This document shows, piece after piece, positions 53,310 to 62,500 of a stretch of DNA of 64,000 bases (its first letter is position 1; each line of letters begins with the position of its first letter). The position numbers and the translations under genes are program-made. Where the stretch lies: assembly GCF_013409365.1 (NCBI RefSeq), contig NZ_JACCBA010000001.1, forward strand, positions 1,922,001-1,986,000, written 5' to 3'. The notes beneath the pieces were generated by a model that was not told the DNA's origin, searched no databases, and was given only the letters and a program-made list of their open reading frames with translations. Source of the stretch: Actinomadura luteofluorescens (lineage in GTDB: Bacteria > Actinomycetota > Actinomycetes > Streptosporangiales > Streptosporangiaceae).

Positions 53310-53828
53310 TTAGTCGGGAGGGGTGGGGAGGTTTTCTGGGTCGGTGCCTTCTTCGGCCAGGGCTTCCTTGACCACTCGGTAGGAGAGGGAGGGTGAGTAG
53401 CCCTTGCGGGCGAGCATGCCGACCAGGCGGCGCATGCGCTTGGCGGGGTCGGCGCCTCGGGTGGCCGGGAGTTTGCGGGCCACCAGGGCACGGGCCGTCT
53501 GCTCCTCCTGGGCCGGGTCCAGGGTCTCCACGGCGTCGTTGACGGCCTCGGCGGGGACGCCGCGGCGGCGGAGTTCGGCGGCCAGGGCCCGCTTGGCCAG
53601 GCCTCGTCCGGCGTGCCTGGACTGGACCCAGGCCTGGGCGAAGGCCTCGTCGTCGATGAGGCCGACGTCGGTGAAGCGGGCCAGGACGCGTTCGGCGACG
53701 TCGTCGGGGATCTGCTTGCGGTGCAGGGCGTCTGCCAGCTGGGCCCGCGTGCGGGGGGAGGCGGACAGCAGGCGCAGGCAGATCTCGCGGGCCCTCGCCT
53801 CCGGGTCGCTCTCGCGTGCGGCCGTCAT
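53310..53828 (-). CDS. recX: Recombination regulator RecX
   Basis: 172 residues. RecX binds RecA filaments and inhibits or adjusts recombinase and coprotease activity. Three tandem three-helix RecX repeats are visible: PEARAREICLRLLSASPRTR with QLADALHRKQIPDDVAERVL, FTDVGLIDDEAFAQAWVQSR with RALAAELRRRGVPAEAVNDA, and MRRLVGMLARKGYSPSLSYR. It is 154 bases downstream of recA on the same strand, with a large nested hairpin in between, which should lower recX relative to recA. Confidence 0.95.
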   Translation of the reverse strand: MTAARESDPEARAREICLRLLSASPRTRAQLADALHRKQIPDDVAERVLARFTDVGLIDDEAFAQAWVQSRHAGRGLAKRALAAELRRRGVPAEAVNDAVETLDPAQEEQTARALVARKLPATRGADPAKRMRRLVGMLARKGYSPSLSYRVVKEALAEEGTDPENLPTPPD

Positions 53829-53858
53829 GGGGGGCCGGCCGGCGCGGGGGCCGTGGGA

Positions 53859-53921
53859 GCGGCGGCGCCATCGGGGAAGTTCCGGGCACCGGTCGTGCGG
53901 TGCCGGGTAAGGCGCCGCCGC
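53859..53921 (-). terminator. Nested hairpin between recA and recX (partial terminator)
   Basis: The outer arms GCGGCGGCGCC (53859-53869) and GGCGCCGCCGC (53911-53921) are a perfect 11-bp inverted repeat. Within it, GGCACCG and CGGTGCC form a second stem. Placed between recA and recX, this would let only some transcripts reach recX. Confidence 0.7.
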
Positions 53922-53982
53922 CCTGCATACGAGATCATCGCTTACTCTTCGTCAAGAGTCACCCGTCTCGGGAGATTCCTTG

Positions 53983-55101
53983 TCAGGAATCACCCGCCTT
54001 GGCCGCCTTGGCGCCGCGCTTCGCGGCGGGGGCCTTGACCGGGGCGGGGGCGGGCGGCTCGGACGTGGCGCCCGGGGCTGCGGCGGGCTCGGCCTCCTTG
54101 TCGACCTTCGGGCCGATGCCGAGCTTCTCCTTGATCTTCTTCTCGATGCCGTCGGCCAGGTCGGGGTTGGCCTTGAGGAAGTTGCGGGCGTTCTCCTTGC
54201 CCTGGCCGAGCTGGTCGCCGTCGTAGGTGTACCAGGCGCCGGACTTGCGGACGAAGCCGTGCTCCACGCCGAGGTCGATCAGGCCGCCCTCGCGGCTGAT
54301 GCCCAGGCCGTAGAGCAGGTCGAAGTCGGCGACGCGGAACGGCGGGGCCATCTTGTTCTTGACGACCTTGACGCGGACGCGGTTGCCGACGGCCTCGGTG
54401 CCGTCCTTGAGCGTCTCGATGCGGCGGACGTCGAGGCGGACGGAGGCGTAGAACTTCAGCGCGCGGCCGCCGGTGGTGGTCTCCGGGGAGCCGAACATGA
54501 CGCCGACCTTCTCGCGGAGCTGGTTGATGAAGACGGCGGTGGTCTTGGTCTGGTTGATCGCCCCGGTGAGCTTGCGCAGGGCCTGCGACATGAGGCGGGC
54601 CTGGAGGCCGACGTGGCTGTCGCCCATCTCGCCCTCGATCTCGGCGCGCGGCACCAGCGCGGCGACGGAGTCGATGACGACGATGTCGATCGCGCCGGAG
54701 CGGATCAGCATGTCGGTGATCTCCAGGGCCTGCTCGCCGGTGTCGGGCTGGGAGACCAGCAGGGCGTCGATGTCGACGCCGAGCTTGGCGGCGTACTCGG
54801 GGTCGAGCGCGTGCTCGGCGTCGACGAAGGCGGCGATGCCGCCCATCTTCTGGATGCTCGCGACGGCGTGGAGCGCGATGGAGGTCTTGCCGGAGCCCTC
54901 GGGGCCGTACACCTCGACGACGCGGCCGCGCGGCAAACCGCCGATGCCGAGGGCGATGTCGAGGGAGATCGCGCCGGTGGGGATCACCTCGACGGGCGCC
55001 CGCGCCTCCTCGCCCATCCGCATGACCGACCCCTTGCCGAACTGCCGCTCGATCTGGGCGAGTGCGGTCTCGAGAGCCTTCTCCCGGTCGTTCGCTGCCA
55101 T
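53983..55101 (-). CDS. recA: Recombinase RecA
   Basis: 372 residues. RecA forms filaments on single-stranded DNA, drives strand exchange and triggers LexA self-cleavage. It begins [20 protein letters not shown]; the Walker A motif GPEGSGKTS is at residues 66-74. Then come [19 protein letters not shown], the Walker [17 protein letters not shown], loop L2 [20 protein letters not shown], and a C-terminal lysine- and alanine-rich tail. No intein is present. AAGGA about 8 bases upstream supports the ATG. Two damage-response promoter elements lie upstream (a RecA-NDp-type motif and a LexA box). Confidence 0.98.
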   Translation of the reverse strand: MAANDREKALETALAQIERQFGKGSVMRMGEEARAPVEVIPTGAISLDIALGIGGLPRGRVVEVYGPEGSGKTSIALHAVASIQKMGGIAAFVDAEHALDPEYAAKLGVDIDALLVSQPDTGEQALEITDMLIRSGAIDIVVIDSVAALVPRAEIEGEMGDSHVGLQARLMSQALRKLTGAINQTKTTAVFINQLREKVGVMFGSPETTTGGRALKFYASVRLDVRRIETLKDGTEAVGNRVRVKVVKNKMAPPFRVADFDLLYGLGISREGGLIDLGVEHGFVRKSGAWYTYDGDQLGQGKENARNFLKANPDLADGIEKKIKEKLGIGPKVDKEAEPAAAPGATSEPPAPAPVKAPAAKRGAKAAKAGDS

Positions 55102-55162
55102 TGAGATGTCCTTCTCGTTGAGATGTGTCGGCTCTCGGCCGCTGCTTGCGATGTCGAGGGCG

Positions 55163-55185
55163 ACGTTACGGCGGGCCACCGACAC
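55163..55185 (-). promoter_or_regulatory. RecA-NDp-type (PafBC-dependent) promoter of recA
   Basis: On the recA strand GTGTCGGTG (55185-55177) is followed by exactly 8 bases and then TAACGT (55168-55163). The mycobacterial RecA-NDp consensus is TTGTCRGTG-N8-TAN3T; only the first base differs. Transcripts would begin near 55156, about 55 bases before the recA ATG. This indicates LexA-independent, PafBC-type DNA-damage induction. Confidence 0.75.
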
Positions 55186-55236
55186 TTTCGACCCCGGCGC
55201 GGTTCGAGGACGCCGCCGCGGGCCCGGGCCAGCTTA

Positions 55237-55252
55237 CCGAACATCCGTTCGA
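55237..55252. promoter_or_regulatory. LexA (SOS) box
   Basis: CCGAACATCCGTTCGA matches the Gram-positive/actinobacterial LexA operator GAAC-N4-GTTC with symmetric flanking C and G. It lies 136 bases upstream of recA and 92 bases upstream of the divergent ATP-grasp gene, so it could control either or both. Confidence 0.85.
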
Positions 55253-55344
55253 TCATCGTCCCGCATGCCGATTTGCGGCGGAATCTCCGTGCGATCGATG
55301 GTCCCGACCCCGTAACCTGGCGGGGTTGACGGAGGGTTCCAATC

Positions 55345-56214
55345 ATGACGCTGACCGTCCTCTTCTGCGTCGATCCGCTCCATCCCCGGCGCGTTGACCC
55401 CCACTTCGCCCGCGAGGCCGCGGCCGTGCGGGACCACTACGGCGAGATCGCCCTGATCGACCACGACGCGCTGCGGCGCGGGGACGTCGAGGACGCGATC
55501 GACGCGGCGCCCTCCGACCTCGGCCCCGTCTGGTACCGCGGATGGATGCTCTCTGCGGAGGAGTACGGCGCGATGGCCGCCGCCCTGAAGCGGCGCGGAA
55601 CGATGCTCCTGACGCACCCGGACGACTACCGCCGCGCGCACGAGCTGCCGGGATGGCACGACACGTTCGCCGGGCTCACCCCGCACAGCGTGTGGCGCCC
55701 TCTCGGCACCGGCCAGGATCCCGGCCCCCTCGGTGAGCTGGGCGAGCTCGTCAGGCCGCTGCGCGGCGGGCCCGGCGTGGTCAAGGACTACGTGAAGTCG
55801 TGCAAGCACGAGTGGGAGGAGGCGTGCTTCGTCCCCGACGTGAAGAACCTCGCGCGGCTGCACGACGTCGCGGCGAAGATGGTCGCGCTGCGCGACGACC
55901 ATCTGGCCGGCGGTCTCGTCGTGCGGGAGTTCGAGCAGTACGACGGGGAGGGCGAGGCGCGCGTGTGGTGGGTGGACGGCGAACCCACGCTGGTCGGCCC
56001 CCACCCGGACAGCCCCGGCGTGGAGCTCGATCCGGACCTTTCCGCGGTGGCCCCCGCCGTCCGCGCGCTGGGGTGCCGGTTCATCACCACCGATCTGGCC
56101 CGCCGCACGGACGGCGCCTGGCGCGTCGTGGAGGTCGGTGACGGCCAGGTCAGCGACCTGCCGTCGTCCGTGGACGCGATGGACCTCTACGCGCACCTTC
56201 CTGTGCCGGAATAA
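55345..56214 (+). CDS. ATP-grasp domain protein (DUF4343-like)
   Basis: 289 residues. The N-terminal pre-ATP-grasp part (MTLTVLFCVDPLHPRRVDPH, GPVWYRGWMLSAEEYGAMAA) is followed by the ATP-grasp fold. VVKDYVKSCKHEWEEACFV holds the first lysine and VVREFEQYDG the hinge. The C-terminal WRVVEVGDGQVSDLPS has the metal- and phosphate-binding E-x-GDGQV motif seen in DUF4343-type enzymes. Such enzymes form amide bonds through acyl phosphates; the substrates are unknown. GGAGGG 8 bases before the ATG supports the start. It is the first gene of a plus-strand group with a lipoprotein and a glutathionylspermidine-synthase-like gene, divergent from recA across the LexA box. Confidence 0.82.
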   Translation: MTLTVLFCVDPLHPRRVDPHFAREAAAVRDHYGEIALIDHDALRRGDVEDAIDAAPSDLGPVWYRGWMLSAEEYGAMAAALKRRGTMLLTHPDDYRRAHELPGWHDTFAGLTPHSVWRPLGTGQDPGPLGELGELVRPLRGGPGVVKDYVKSCKHEWEEACFVPDVKNLARLHDVAAKMVALRDDHLAGGLVVREFEQYDGEGEARVWWVDGEPTLVGPHPDSPGVELDPDLSAVAPAVRALGCRFITTDLARRTDGAWRVVEVGDGQVSDLPSSVDAMDLYAHLPVPE

Positions 56215-56326
56215 CGTCCGTACAGGATGATGCGGCGTGTTATCGAACCAGATTAGGGTTCTCACCGTCTCATGACCTGTGGCCCCAGGCCGCCGATCGA
56301 CCCCTCCGCGAGAAGGACGTGCTGTC

Positions 56327-56695
56327 TTGCCCCCTCAGGAGCCCACTCGCCGGCTCAGCTCCCGCGCCGTGAAGGTGGGGATGGTGAGCGCCCTGTCACT
56401 GACCCTCGTCGCCTGCGGCTCCGGTTCGACGACGGCGCGATGCGTGGACCGCAACGCGCCGGCCAAGGGCAAGAGCGGGTACAAGGTCGTCCCGGACAAC
56501 AACTGCAACAGCGGCGACATCGACAACGGGGCCAACAACGCCTACAACCGCTACTTCTGGTACTACGGCGGGAAGAGCCGGTCCGGCTTCGTGTCCGGCG
56601 GCAGCCAGTACCGCCCCTCGGGGAAGATCAAGTCGAGTGGCGGGCGGACGCTGAGCCGGGGCGGGTTCGGCGGCGGCGGCAAGGGCGGGAGCTGA
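56327..56695 (+). CDS. Small lipoprotein linked to a GSP-synthase-like gene
   Basis: 122 residues from a TTG with GAAGGA 9 bases upstream; a longer GTG start lacks such a site. A lipoprotein signal (AVKVGMVSALSLTLVACGSG) gives an acylated Cys. The mature part has two more cysteines (ARCVDRNAPAKGKSGYKVVP, DNNCNSGDI), then NNAYNRYFWYYGGKSRSGFV and a Gly-rich tail. In E. coli the DUF1190 lipoprotein YgiB is encoded next to YgiC, a glutathionylspermidine-synthase-family protein; this gene has the same type and position but I cannot confirm homology. Its stop lies 3 bases before the next start, so they are one transcript. Confidence 0.75.
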   Translation: MPPQEPTRRLSSRAVKVGMVSALSLTLVACGSGSTTARCVDRNAPAKGKSGYKVVPDNNCNSGDIDNGANNAYNRYFWYYGGKSRSGFVSGGSQYRPSGKIKSSGGRTLSRGGFGGGGKGGS

Positions 56696-56698
56696 ACC

Positions 56699-57856
56699 GT
56701 GCGCCGTGTCCGTTCCGCACCGCGCGAGGGCTGGGCCGAGAAGGTCGAGGAGCACGGCCTGGCCTTCCACCGCACCGCGCACCCCGAGCATCTGACCCGG
56801 CCCTACTGGGACGAGTCGGTCCACTACGTCTTCGACATGGACGAGGTGCTGGCCCTCGAAGCCGTCGTCGAGGAACTGCACCGGATGTGCCTGGACGTGG
56901 TGGAGCACGTCGTGTCTACCGGTCGCTACCACGTCCTCGGCATCCCCGACTGGGTGGCGCCCCTGATCGAGGAATCGTGGCGGCGCGGCGACCCGCACCT
57001 GTACGGGCGGTTCGATCTGCGCTACGACGGCCAGGGGCCCGCCAAGCTCCTGGAGTACAACGCCGATACGCCGACCGCGCTGGTGGAGAGCGCCGTCGTC
57101 CAGTGGTACTGGCTCCAGGAGACCCATCCTGGGGACGACCAGTGGAACTCCATCCACGAGCGGTTCGTGGCGCGCTGGAAGGAGATGGCGCCCACCGTGG
57201 GCGGCGGGCCCGTCCACTTCGCCTGGACGACCGGCGACGAGACCGGCGAGGAGGTCATGACGATCGCCTACATGCAGGAGACCGCGGAGGAGGCGGGCCT
57301 GCCGGGTGTGGCGATCGCCATGGAGGACATCGGCTGGGACGCCGAGCGGAGGCGGTTCGTCGATCTCGACGAGCGGGAGATCGGGACGCTCTGCAAGCTC
57401 TACCCCTGGGAGTGGATCGTCGCCGAGCCGTTCGGGCGCAACATCCCGGGGACGCCCACGTCGTGGATAGAGCCCATCTGGAAGATGGTGCTCTCCAACA
57501 AGGCGCTGCTCGTCCTGCTCTGGGAGCTGTTCCCAGGTCACCCCAATCTGCTGCCCACCTACCTGAACACGCCGTCGAACCTGACGTCCTATGTGCAGAA
57601 GCCGCTGCTCGGGCGAGAGGGCGCGAGCATGCGCATCGTCACGCCGGACGGTTCCGAGCAGCGGACCCAGGGCGACTACGGCGCGGAGGGATTCGTCTTC
57701 CAGGAGTTCTGCGCGCTGCCGGAGTTCGACGGCGAGCACCCCGTGCTCGGCGCATGGGTGGTTCACGACGGGGCCGCCGGGATCGGCATCAGGGAGACGT
57801 CAGGCCTCATCACCGACGACACGTCGTCGTTCGTCCCGCACCGCATCCCGCTCTAG
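56699..57856 (+). CDS. Glutathionylspermidine synthase family protein (ATP-grasp-type ligase)
   Basis: 385 residues from a GTG. Family features: MRRVRSAPREGWAEKVEEHG, LAFHRTAHPEHLTRPYWDES, HVLGIPDWVAPLIEESWRRG, then FDLRYDGQGPAKLLEYNADT with PTALVESAVVQWYWL, and a C-terminal NLLPTYLNTPSNLTSYVQKP with EGFVFQEFCALPEFDGEHPV. Bifunctional GspSA joins glutathione and spermidine; this shorter YgiC-type protein has only the synthetase domain. Actinobacteria make mycothiol rather than glutathione, so the natural substrate is probably another peptide or polyamine. Co-transcribed with the lipoprotein and perhaps the upstream ATP-grasp gene. Confidence 0.88.
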   Translation: MRRVRSAPREGWAEKVEEHGLAFHRTAHPEHLTRPYWDESVHYVFDMDEVLALEAVVEELHRMCLDVVEHVVSTGRYHVLGIPDWVAPLIEESWRRGDPHLYGRFDLRYDGQGPAKLLEYNADTPTALVESAVVQWYWLQETHPGDDQWNSIHERFVARWKEMAPTVGGGPVHFAWTTGDETGEEVMTIAYMQETAEEAGLPGVAIAMEDIGWDAERRRFVDLDEREIGTLCKLYPWEWIVAEPFGRNIPGTPTSWIEPIWKMVLSNKALLVLLWELFPGHPNLLPTYLNTPSNLTSYVQKPLLGREGASMRIVTPDGSEQRTQGDYGAEGFVFQEFCALPEFDGEHPVLGAWVVHDGAAGIGIRETSGLITDDTSSFVPHRIPL

Positions 57857-57863
57857 CGGCCCC

Positions 57864-58067
57864 CTAGCGCAAGGTCGAGGGGACGTCGAAGGTCGCGACG
57901 ACGGCCTGCCAGACCTTCTTGGCGGATTCGCCCTCGGCGAAGGCCTGCTCGATGGTGCGGCCGCCTAGTTCGGCCATGACGTAGTCCTTGGCCACGCTCT
58001 CGGCATAGTGCTCGCCGAACTGCTGGTTCATCCGATCCCAGAAGAGTGTTAGCCGCACATGACCCAC
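57864..58067 (-). CDS. DUF3046 family protein
   Basis: Up to 67 residues; family members usually begin at VRLTLFW, which would place the start at GTG 58058 rather than GTG 58067. The sequence RLTLFWDRMNQQFGEHYAES, VAKDYVMAELGGRTIEQAFA, VWQAVVATFDVP is the whole DUF3046 domain, a small actinobacterial family of unknown function that is commonly found near recA/recX. Helical and cytoplasmic. Its 3' end faces the GSP-synthase-like gene with 7 bases between the stops. It lies just downstream of the esterase, and the esterase stop overlaps the vicinity of this start. Confidence 0.88.
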   Translation of the reverse strand: MGHVRLTLFWDRMNQQFGEHYAESVAKDYVMAELGGRTIEQAFAEGESAKKVWQAVVATFDVPSTLR

Positions 58068-58068
58068 G

Positions 58069-59346
58069 CTATCCGACGGATGGTTCCCCCAGGGACCGCG
58101 TCACCTCGCCGGGGACCTCGGGCGCGCGGCCTTGGCGGTACTGGCGGTGCAGGCCCGTCAGATACCGTTCGACGCCTTCGATGACCCGCGCCGTCCGGTA
58201 GGAGGGGAAGACGTCGAATCCGTGCTGGGCGCCCTGCATCTCGGCGTAGAGCACGGGCGAGTCGGAGACCTTCCGCAGCCGTTCGACGAACTGGCGGGCC
58301 TCGACCGCGGGGATGAGCGAGTCCCGGCTGCCGTGGATGACGAAGAAGGGCGGCGCGTCTTCGCGGAGGTAGGTGACCGGGGACGCCTTGGCGTACGCCT
58401 CCTGATTCTCCGCGAAGGGCTGCTTGACGACCATCCGTTCCATGAGGCGGGTGGTGCCGAAGGGGCGGGGAAACGTTCCCGGCTCGAAGAAGTTGTAGAA
58501 GCCGTAGAAGGGGACGGCGCCCTGCACGGTGGTGTCCGCGTCCTCGAAGCCCGGCTGGAATTCGGGGACGTTCGCGGTCAGTGCCACCATCGCGGTGAGG
58601 TGCCCGCCGGCCGAACCACCGGTCACGCAGAGGTAGTCGGGATCTGCTCCGTACTCCTCTGCGTGCTCCTTGTACCAGGCGACGAAGTGCTTCAGGTCGA
58701 TCAGGTGCTCCGGCCAGGTGGCGCGCGGGCTGAGCCGGTAGTTGACGTTGAAGCCGACCCATCCCTGGACGGCCATGTGGTTGAGCAGCGGCAGCCCTTG
58801 CTCCCGCTTGTCGCCGATCACCCAGGCTCCGCCGTGGATCTGCATGAGGCCCGGGCGCAGCTCTCCTTCGGCGCGTTCCCCGGCGGGGTGGAAGACGTCC
58901 AGTTTCAGGCGCAGGCGGCCCTCCTGCCGGTACACGACGTTGCGTTCGACCCGCACGCCCTCGCGGGGGACCAGGCACAGCGGAGGGACGATCAGGTGTC
59001 CGAGCGGGTAGCGCGGTGCGCCCTCCGGGTCCAGTTCGAGGGGAGCGCCGCTGTCCCGCAGAGTGACGACCGTCCTGCGGGACGCCGCGAGGGTGGCCGC
59101 GACGCCCGCCATGCCGAGGACCGCCAGGACGAGCCCGGTCCAGCCCGCCCAGCCGTCCAGTCCCCCGAAGGCCGCGGCAAGGGCCGTGATTGCGGCCCAG
59201 GCGACCAGGACGTGCGGCGCCAGTTCGATCGTGAGCCAGCCCGCGAAGAAGCTCCCCACGAGCAGGACGGGGCTGCGCCGCGGGGCATGGGCGTTGGCGG
59301 CCGTCAGGGCGAACAGGAGGCCCAGGGCGAGGAGGACGTAAGGCAT
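58069..59346 (-). CDS. Alpha/beta hydrolase (HSL/carboxylesterase-like) with N-terminal membrane region
   Basis: 425 residues from ATG 59346, with GGGAG 5 bases upstream. Residues 1-110 hold three or four hydrophobic helices (YVLLALGLLFALTAANA, PVLLVGSFFAGWLTIEL, VLVAWAAITALAAAFG, LVLAVLGMAGVAATLAA). The catalytic domain follows with the HGGAW oxyanion motif (LMQIHGGAWVIGDKREQ), the nucleophile in CVTGGSAGGHLTAMVAL, Asp in FFVIHGSRDSLIPAVEA and His in MQGAQHGFDVFPSYRTA. It would hydrolyse small or lipid esters at the membrane. Transcribed with DUF3046 and divergent from lhr. Confidence 0.88.
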   Translation of the reverse strand: MPYVLLALGLLFALTAANAHAPRRSPVLLVGSFFAGWLTIELAPHVLVAWAAITALAAAFGGLDGWAGWTGLVLAVLGMAGVAATLAASRRTVVTLRDSGAPLELDPEGAPRYPLGHLIVPPLCLVPREGVRVERNVVYRQEGRLRLKLDVFHPAGERAEGELRPGLMQIHGGAWVIGDKREQGLPLLNHMAVQGWVGFNVNYRLSPRATWPEHLIDLKHFVAWYKEHAEEYGADPDYLCVTGGSAGGHLTAMVALTANVPEFQPGFEDADTTVQGAVPFYGFYNFFEPGTFPRPFGTTRLMERMVVKQPFAENQEAYAKASPVTYLREDAPPFFVIHGSRDSLIPAVEARQFVERLRKVSDSPVLYAEMQGAQHGFDVFPSYRTARVIEGVERYLTGLHRQYRQGRAPEVPGEVTRSLGEPSVG

Positions 59347-59394
59347 CGCGACTCCCTTGCGAAGCGTTGGCCTGCCCGCCCCACCTTGCCCATA

Positions 59395-59404
59395 CAAGCG
59401 CTTG
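59395..59404. promoter_or_regulatory. CAAGCGCTTG palindrome in the esterase-lhr intergenic region
   Basis: A perfect 10-base palindrome in AT-richer surroundings about 50 bases upstream of the esterase start. It is typical in size and place for a TetR-family operator. No regulator gene adjoins it. Confidence 0.4.
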
Positions 59405-59508
59405 CTTACAATAGGTTCCGCGGGGGACGCCCGGTTCACCTCCACCCCGATGCTGTGACGCGCGCCACGCCCGCGCATTCTGTCCGACGCGCAAGGCAGT
59501 ATGGCGCT

Positions 59509-62500
59509 ATGGGCGGTGACGTGCTCGAACGCTTCTCCCCGGCGACCCGTGCCTGGTTCACCGGGGCGTTCGCCGCACCCACTCCCGCGCAGGCCGGAGC
59601 CTGGGACTCCATCGCCGGCGGCGACAACACGCTGGTCGTGGCGCCGACCGGGTCCGGCAAGACCCTCGCGGCCTTCCTGTGGTCCCTCGACCGGCTCGGC
59701 ACCGAGGCCGTCCCCGAAGACGCGCTGCGCCGCTGCCGCGTCCTGTACGTGTCGCCGCTGAAGGCCCTCGCCGTGGACGTCGAGCGCAACCTGCGCGCCC
59801 CGCTGACCGGCATCCGCCACGCGGCGCGCCGCCTCGGCCTGCCCGAGCCCGACGTCCGCGTCGGGATGCGGTCGGGCGACACCCCCGCCGACGAGCGCCG
59901 CCGGCTGGCCGTCAAGCCGCCCGACATCCTGATCACGACACCGGAGTCGCTGTTCCTGATCCTCACCTCGCGGGCGCGCGAGTCGCTGCGCGGGGTGGAG
60001 ACCGTCATCGTCGACGAGGTGCACGCCGTGGCGGGCACCAAGCGCGGCGCGCATCTGGCGCTGTCCCTCGAACGCCTGGACGCGCTTCTCGAACGTCCCG
60101 CCCAGCGGATCGGCCTGTCGGCGACGGTCCGTCCCGCGGACGAGGTGGCGGCGTTCCTGGGCGGCCCGAGGCCCGCCGCCGTCGTCCAGCCGCGTTCGGA
60201 GAAGGTGTTCGAGCTCGACATCGTCGTCCCGGTGGAGGACATGGGCGAGGTCGGCCAGTTCGTCGACGACTCGGGGGCGCCCGACCCCCGCCAGCGCAGC
60301 ATCTGGCCCCACGTCGAAGACCGCTTGCTCGACCTCATTCAGGCGCATCGCTCGACGCTCGTGTTCGCCAACTCCCGGCGCCTGGCCGAGAGGCTGTGCG
60401 GACGGCTGAACGAACTCGCCTACGAGCGCTCGACCGGCGAACCCCTGGCGGAGGACCACTCCCCCGCGTCCACGATGGCCCAGGCGGGCGCGGCCAAGGG
60501 AGCGCCCCTGGAAATCGCCAGGGCGCACCACGGCTCGGTGTCCAAGGAGGAGCGGGCCGGTATCGAGAACGCTCTGAAGGAGGGCCGCCTGCCCGCGGTC
60601 GTGGCGACGTCCAGCCTGGAACTGGGCATCGACATGGGCGCGGTCGACCTGGTCGTCCAGGTGGAGTCGCCGCCGTCGGTCGCCAACGGCCTCCAGCGGG
60701 TCGGGCGTGCCGGCCACCAGGTCGGCGCCGTGTCCAAGGGCGTCATCTTCCCCAAATACCGGGGCGACCTCGTGCAGACGGCCGTGGTGGCCGAGCGCAT
60801 GCGCGGCGGTGAGATCGAGGAGCTGCGGTACCCGCGCAACCCTCTCGACGTCCTGGCCCAGCAGATCGTCGCGATGGTCTCCATGGACGAGTGGACGGTC
60901 GACGAACTCGAATCCCTCGTCAAACGCGCCGCCTCCTACGCCACGCTTCCCCGGTCGGCGCTGGAGGCGTGCCTCGACATGCTCGCCGGGCGCTACCCCA
61001 GCGACGAGTTCGGCGAGCTCCGCCCGCGCCTGGTCTGGGACCGCGTGACCGGGGTGCTGCGCGACCGTCCGGGCGCCCAGCGTCTCGCCGTGACCAGCGG
61101 CGGGACGATCCCTGACCGCGGCCTGTTCGGGGTGTTCCTCGTCGGCGAGAAGGCGTCGCGCGTCGGCGAGCTCGACGAGGAGATGGTGTACGAGTCGCGC
61201 GTGGGGGACGTGTTCGTCCTCGGTGCGAGCTCATGGCGGATCGAGGACATCACCCCCGACCGGGTGCTCGTCTCCCCCGCACCGGGCCAGCCCGGCAAGC
61301 TGCCGTTCTGGCACGGCGACACACTGGGGCGTCCGGCCGAACTGGGCCGCGCGCTCGGCACGTTCACCCGGGAGCTGGCCGAGCTGTCCCAGCCGGAGGC
61401 GCGGGCCCGCGTCGCCGCGTCCGGGCTGGACGACTGGGCCTCCGCCAACCTCGTCTCCTACCTGACCGAGCAGCGAGAGGCCACCGGCCACGTACCCGAC
61501 GACCGCACGATGGTGGTCGAGCGGTTCCGCGACGAGCTCGGCGACTGGCGCATGGTCGTCCACTCGCCGCTGGGCGCGCGCGTGCACGCGCCCTGGGCGC
61601 TCGCCATAGCCGGGCGCCTGCGCGAGCGGTACGGCGTCGACGCGCAGGCCATGCACGCCGACGACGGCATCGTCATCCGCATCCCCGACATGGACGAGCC
61701 TCCCGGCCTCGACCTGGCCGTCTTCGACGCCGACGACATCGAACGCATCGTCGTCGACGAGCTGGGCGGTTCGGCGCTGTTCGCCGCCCGCTTCCGCGAG
61801 TGCGCGGCGCGCTCGCTGCTGCTCCCCCGCCGCCGTCCCGACAAGCGCATGCCGCTGTGGCAGCAGCGCCAGCGCGCCGCGCAGCTGCTGGCCGTGGCGA
61901 GCAAGTACCCGTCGTTCCCGATCGTGCTGGAGACCATGCGCGAGTGCCTGCAGGACGTGTTCGACGTCCCGGGCCTGGTGCAGCTGATGCGCGACATGTC
62001 CGGACGCAAGGTCCGCATGGTGGAGGTGGAGACGTCCGAGCCGTCCCCCTACGCGCGTTCCCTTCTGTTCCACTACGTCGGCGCCTTCATGTACGAGGGC
62101 GACTCGCCCCTGGCGGAGCGGCGCGCCCAGGCCCTCGCGCTCGACTCGGCGCTGCTCGCCGAACTGCTCGGCCAGGCCGACCTGCGTGAGCTGCTCGATC
62201 CCGACGCCGTCACCGAGACCGAACGCGAACTCCAGCGCCTCGCGGCCGACCGCCGCGCCCGCGACTTGGAGGGCGTCGCCGACCTCCTGCGCGCCCTCGG
62301 TCCGCTCAGCACGGCCGAGGCGGCCGAGCGCACGCTCCCCGCGAGCCTCGGCGCCCCAGACGAGACCGCGGCCGGTGACGGCGAGGCCGCCGCGGTCGGC
62401 GGTCCCGTCCCGGACGCGGTGCTCGTCCAGGTGTCGCGGTGGCTGGCGGAGCTGGAGGCGACGCGGCGGGCGATCCGGGTCCGGATCGCCGGGCAGGAGC

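Noticed and set aside
59395-59404. KstR2-type cholesterol operator
   Set aside because: CAAG-N2-CTTG matches the core, but the flanking A/T positions fit on one side only and no steroid genes are present.
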